Positions 62,285 through 64,000 of a stretch of 64,000 bases of DNA are shown here, piece after piece. The DNA lies in NCBI RefSeq assembly GCF_000160695.1, contig NZ_GG694006.1, positions 124,001 through 188,000 of the forward strand, in the 5' to 3' direction. Origin of the DNA: Centipeda flueggei ATCC 43531. Its GTDB lineage: Bacteria; Bacillota; Negativicutes; Selenomonadales; Selenomonadaceae. The position numbers were made by a program, and so were the translations under genes. Position 1 is the stretch's first letter. Each line of letters starts with the position of its first letter. The notes under the pieces were generated by a model. It had not been told where the DNA came from. It searched no databases and saw only the letters and a program-made list of their open reading frames with translations.

Positions 62285-62324
62285 AAAAACTCCCTAAGAG
62301 TTTCACATTCTCTTAGGGAGTTTT
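62285..62324 (-). terminator. Terminator after the tRNA-Leu gene
   Basis: AAAACTCCCTAAGAG pairs perfectly with CTCTTAGGGAGTTTT (15 bp, 9-base loop), with T-rich sequence following on the minus strand. Confidence 0.9.
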
Positions 62325-62351
62325 CGAAAGCCATAACGACTGATCTTCAAA

Positions 62352-62440
62352 TGGTGCCGAAGGCCGGGGTCGAACCGGCACGCTGCTCACACAGCGGCAG
62401 ATTTTGAGTCTGCTGCGTCTGCCAATTCCGCCACTTCGGC
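62352..62440 (-). tRNA. tRNA-Leu (anticodon CAA)
   Basis: The minus strand reads GCCGAAGTGGCGGAATTGG at the 5' end, pairing GCCGAAG with CTTCGGC before A-CCA at the 3' end. The anticodon arm CAGA-CTCAAAA-TCTG carries CAA. The long variable arm (CCGCTGTGTGAGCAGCG region) and GGTTCGACCCC T-loop are those of a class II leucine tRNA. CCA is encoded. Total length 89 bases. Confidence 0.95.
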
Positions 62441-62492
62441 TTGGGGAAATACGAAACGTATTATAGCATTTCGCACGTCCTCTTGTCAAACA

Positions 62493-62891
62493 TCAGCGCA
62501 GACGCGGCTCAATTCTCCGAATGAGATCCATGTCTGCCGCAAACCACGGGACACTGTAGAGATCGGCGCGCCCGAGCCACCGCCCCTCGGAGTGGACACG
62601 CAGCTGCGGCTCTCCCTCCACAAGCCGGCAGAGATAGAGGCGCATGTTCATGTGATACTCCGGATAGTCGTGGTCAACCGTGCCGAGCAGTTCCTCCACA
62701 GCAACCACAACGCCGAGCTCCTCCTGCATCTCACGCATAAGCGCCGCCGCATCCGTCTCCCCTGGCTCGACCTTTCCACCCGCGAATTCCCATATCCCTG
62801 CGTACGCTCCGTAGGAGCGGCATGCGCCGAAAACCTTCCCGCTGCGCAGGATCGCGCCTGCGACGACGTCGATGTGCTTTTGCCCGTCCAT
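62493..62891 (-). CDS. Nudix hydrolase (MutT / 8-oxo-dGTP diphosphatase type)
   Basis: A 132-residue Nudix protein with the box GGKVEPGETDAAALMREM followed by QEELG near residues 38-60. The start VVAGAILRSGKV and the short length match the MutT/NudG group that cleans oxidised or abnormal (d)NTPs. Substrate is not certain. It is 3 bases downstream of gpsA. Confidence 0.87.
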   Translation of the reverse strand: MDGQKHIDVVAGAILRSGKVFGACRSYGAYAGIWEFAGGKVEPGETDAAALMREMQEELGVVVAVEELLGTVDHDYPEYHMNMRLYLCRLVEGEPQLRVHSEGRWLGRADLYSVPWFAADMDLIRRIEPRLR

Positions 62892-62894
62892 TCC

Positions 62895-63875
62895 CTACTC
62901 CTTCTCGCTCTTGTTGCGCCGCAGAAACAGCTGCATCAGCTGCTCACGCGGATCGCACTCATGCGCGACGATCTCATACACCGTCGTGCAGATGGGCAGT
63001 TCAACATGATACTCCGCGGCAAGAGCCATCAATGCCTCAACGGTGTAGACGCCCTCGGCGATCTTATGAAAGTCGCCTGCCGTACCGCGCACGACGGCCT
63101 CCCCATAACGGCGGTTGTTGCTGTGCGGAGAAAAGAGCGTGGCCTCATAGTCACCAAGATGCGACAGTCCATAGATGGTGTCTCCGTCACCCCCCATCGC
63201 ATGCACCAAACGTGAAAGCTCACGGGCACCGCGGGCCATGAGTGCCCCCTTCAGGCTGGCGTAGGAAAAGCCGTCGAGCATTCCCGCCGCGAGTCCTATC
63301 ACATTCTTCGCTGCCGCGCCGACCTCTGTGCCGAGGAGATCCTCCCCATAATAGAAGCGGATGAGCGGACTGCCGAGCACCTCCACCAGATCGTGCAGCA
63401 CCGCCCGTTCCTCCCCCGCGAGCACCATGCAGTTCGGAATGCCGCGCACAAAGTCCTGCACATGCCCGGGCCCAACCCAGACGACAGGCTGTATGGCTGC
63501 GCCGAGTTCTTCCTTGACTACGGTGGTCAGACGCTTTCCCGTGCCAATCTCAAGGCCTTTCATGCAGAGAATCATTTGCTTGGTGCAGAGCTCTTCCGCC
63601 AGACCGCGTGCATATACATCACGCAGGAAGGCACGCAGTGCCTGTGCATGAATGGAGATGATGACGATCTCTGCCGTCTGCAGGGCCGCCGCAAGATCAT
63701 CCGTCAGATGAACTTCAGGCGGGATGGGCAGGAACTCATTCGTCCGTGTCTTCTCCAATGCTGCGAGATGCTCTGATCCTCTGCGCCCCCACAGCGTCAC
63801 TGCATGACCAATACGGTGGGCATACCACGCGTGAAATGAGCCCCAACGCCCACATCCGAGAACTGTAACTCTCAT
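62895..63875 (-). CDS. gpsA: NAD(P)-dependent glycerol-3-phosphate dehydrogenase-like protein
   Basis: Reduces dihydroxyacetone phosphate to sn-glycerol-3-phosphate for phospholipids. The 326-residue protein has the nucleotide-binding start VTVLGCGRWGSFHA, the catalytic Lys in EVGAAAKNVIGLAAGM near residue 190 and GLSHLGDYEATLFSPHSNNRRYG near residue 235. The last block is more divergent than in standard GpsA (where GLAGLGDLxxT is usual), so it may be a paralogue. Overlaps the next gene by ATGA. Confidence 0.85.
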   Translation of the reverse strand: MRVTVLGCGRWGSFHAWYAHRIGHAVTLWGRRGSEHLAALEKTRTNEFLPIPPEVHLTDDLAAALQTAEIVIISIHAQALRAFLRDVYARGLAEELCTKQMILCMKGLEIGTGKRLTTVVKEELGAAIQPVVWVGPGHVQDFVRGIPNCMVLAGEERAVLHDLVEVLGSPLIRFYYGEDLLGTEVGAAAKNVIGLAAGMLDGFSYASLKGALMARGARELSRLVHAMGGDGDTIYGLSHLGDYEATLFSPHSNNRRYGEAVVRGTAGDFHKIAEGVYTVEALMALAAEYHVELPICTTVYEIVAHECDPREQLMQLFLRRNKSEKE

Positions 63876-64000
63876 GACGATACCTCCACCGCTGCACCCG
63901 TCAACGCACGTACGACAACCCCCGCCATAATCATCCCCGCCACAGGCGGCACAAAGGACACACTGCCTGGTGCCAGATGCCGTCCCGGTGCCGGCGCACA
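63872..64000 (-). CDS. tcdA: Probable tRNA threonylcarbamoyladenosine dehydratase, C-terminal end only
   Basis: The last 42 codons before the window edge read APGRHLAPGSVSFVPPVAG followed by MIMAGVVVRALTG. The GSVSFVPxVAGxxxAGxVVR pattern is the C-terminus of the ThiF/MoeB-like TcdA (YgdL/CsdL) proteins that cyclise t6A in tRNA. Only the end is visible, so another E1-like enzyme cannot be excluded. Its stop codon overlaps the gpsA start. Confidence 0.68.
   Translation of the reverse strand, partial: CAPAPGRHLAPGSVSFVPPVAGMIMAGVVVRALTGAAVEVSS

Noticed and set aside
60515-62407. 630-codon open frame on the plus strand opposite guaB and part of the tRNA-Leu gene
   Set aside because: Antisense to a clear IMP dehydrogenase and running into a tRNA. 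The product is rich in Arg and His as expected for the reverse of GC-rich codons; no family resemblance.

Overview
This window looks like a chromosomal segment of a Firmicute, most likely a Negativicute of the Selenomonas type. Supporting signs are a glmS ribozyme ahead of glmS, the Firmicute gene order efp-asp23-amaP-nusB-xseAB-ispA-tlyA-nadK-argR-recN, the ireB-ruvX-DUF1292-mltG block, a HisG/HisZ split ATP phosphoribosyltransferase, and a biotin-dependent carboxyltransferase subunit without its own biotin domain. There is no rRNA here, so the genus is an inference. I see no prophage, CRISPR array or intact insertion sequence; almost everything is housekeeping.

Bases 1-17000 are read mostly rightwards: the end of an FtsK/SpoIIIE translocase, alaS, an orphan membrane-fusion protein, then a small operon of a TrpR-like regulator (YerC family), hisZ and an HD-domain protein. 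After one opposed dehydrogenase gene comes a compact hisGDCBHAF-IE operon with a good promoter and a palindrome at its start site, followed by an oadA-like carboxyltransferase gene with a near-perfect sigma-A promoter. Bases 17000-26000 run leftwards: a TGS-domain nucleoside kinase, a PiT phosphate transporter with its DUF47 partner, RecD2, an ABC-F ATPase and an LCP cell-wall ligase. An HD-GYP gene points right at 26.2-27.4 kb.

From 27.4 kb to the end all genes point left: a response regulator-histidine kinase-EcfA1-EcfA2 operon without EcfT, a Bcr-type exporter, ThrE, glmS with its ribozyme, an unassigned radical SAM protein, pth, uppP, gdhA, rlmH-htrA-MBL hydrolase, ispH-rpsA, recN-argR-nadK-tlyA-ispA-xseBA-nusB-DUF2273-amaP-asp23-efp, a proline peptidase-aroQ cluster, acylphosphatase, U32 peptidase, mltG, DUF1292, ruvX, ireB, a HAD phosphatase, guaB, tRNA-Leu(CAA), a Nudix hydrolase, gpsA and the end of a probable tcdA. 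Base composition rises clearly to the right of about 43-45 kb.

The most interesting non-coding items are: (1) an intergenic array of four hairpins at 42878-43054 with alternative pairing, a candidate unannotated RNA; (2) a 167-bp MITE-like element at 45226-45392 whose edge forms the stop codon of the neighbouring gene, plus a lone copy of its end in the guaB leader at about 62 kb; (3) a palindrome at the hisG start site that may be the operator of the TrpR-like protein encoded with hisZ; and (4) a 20-bp perfect inverted repeat after hisIE.
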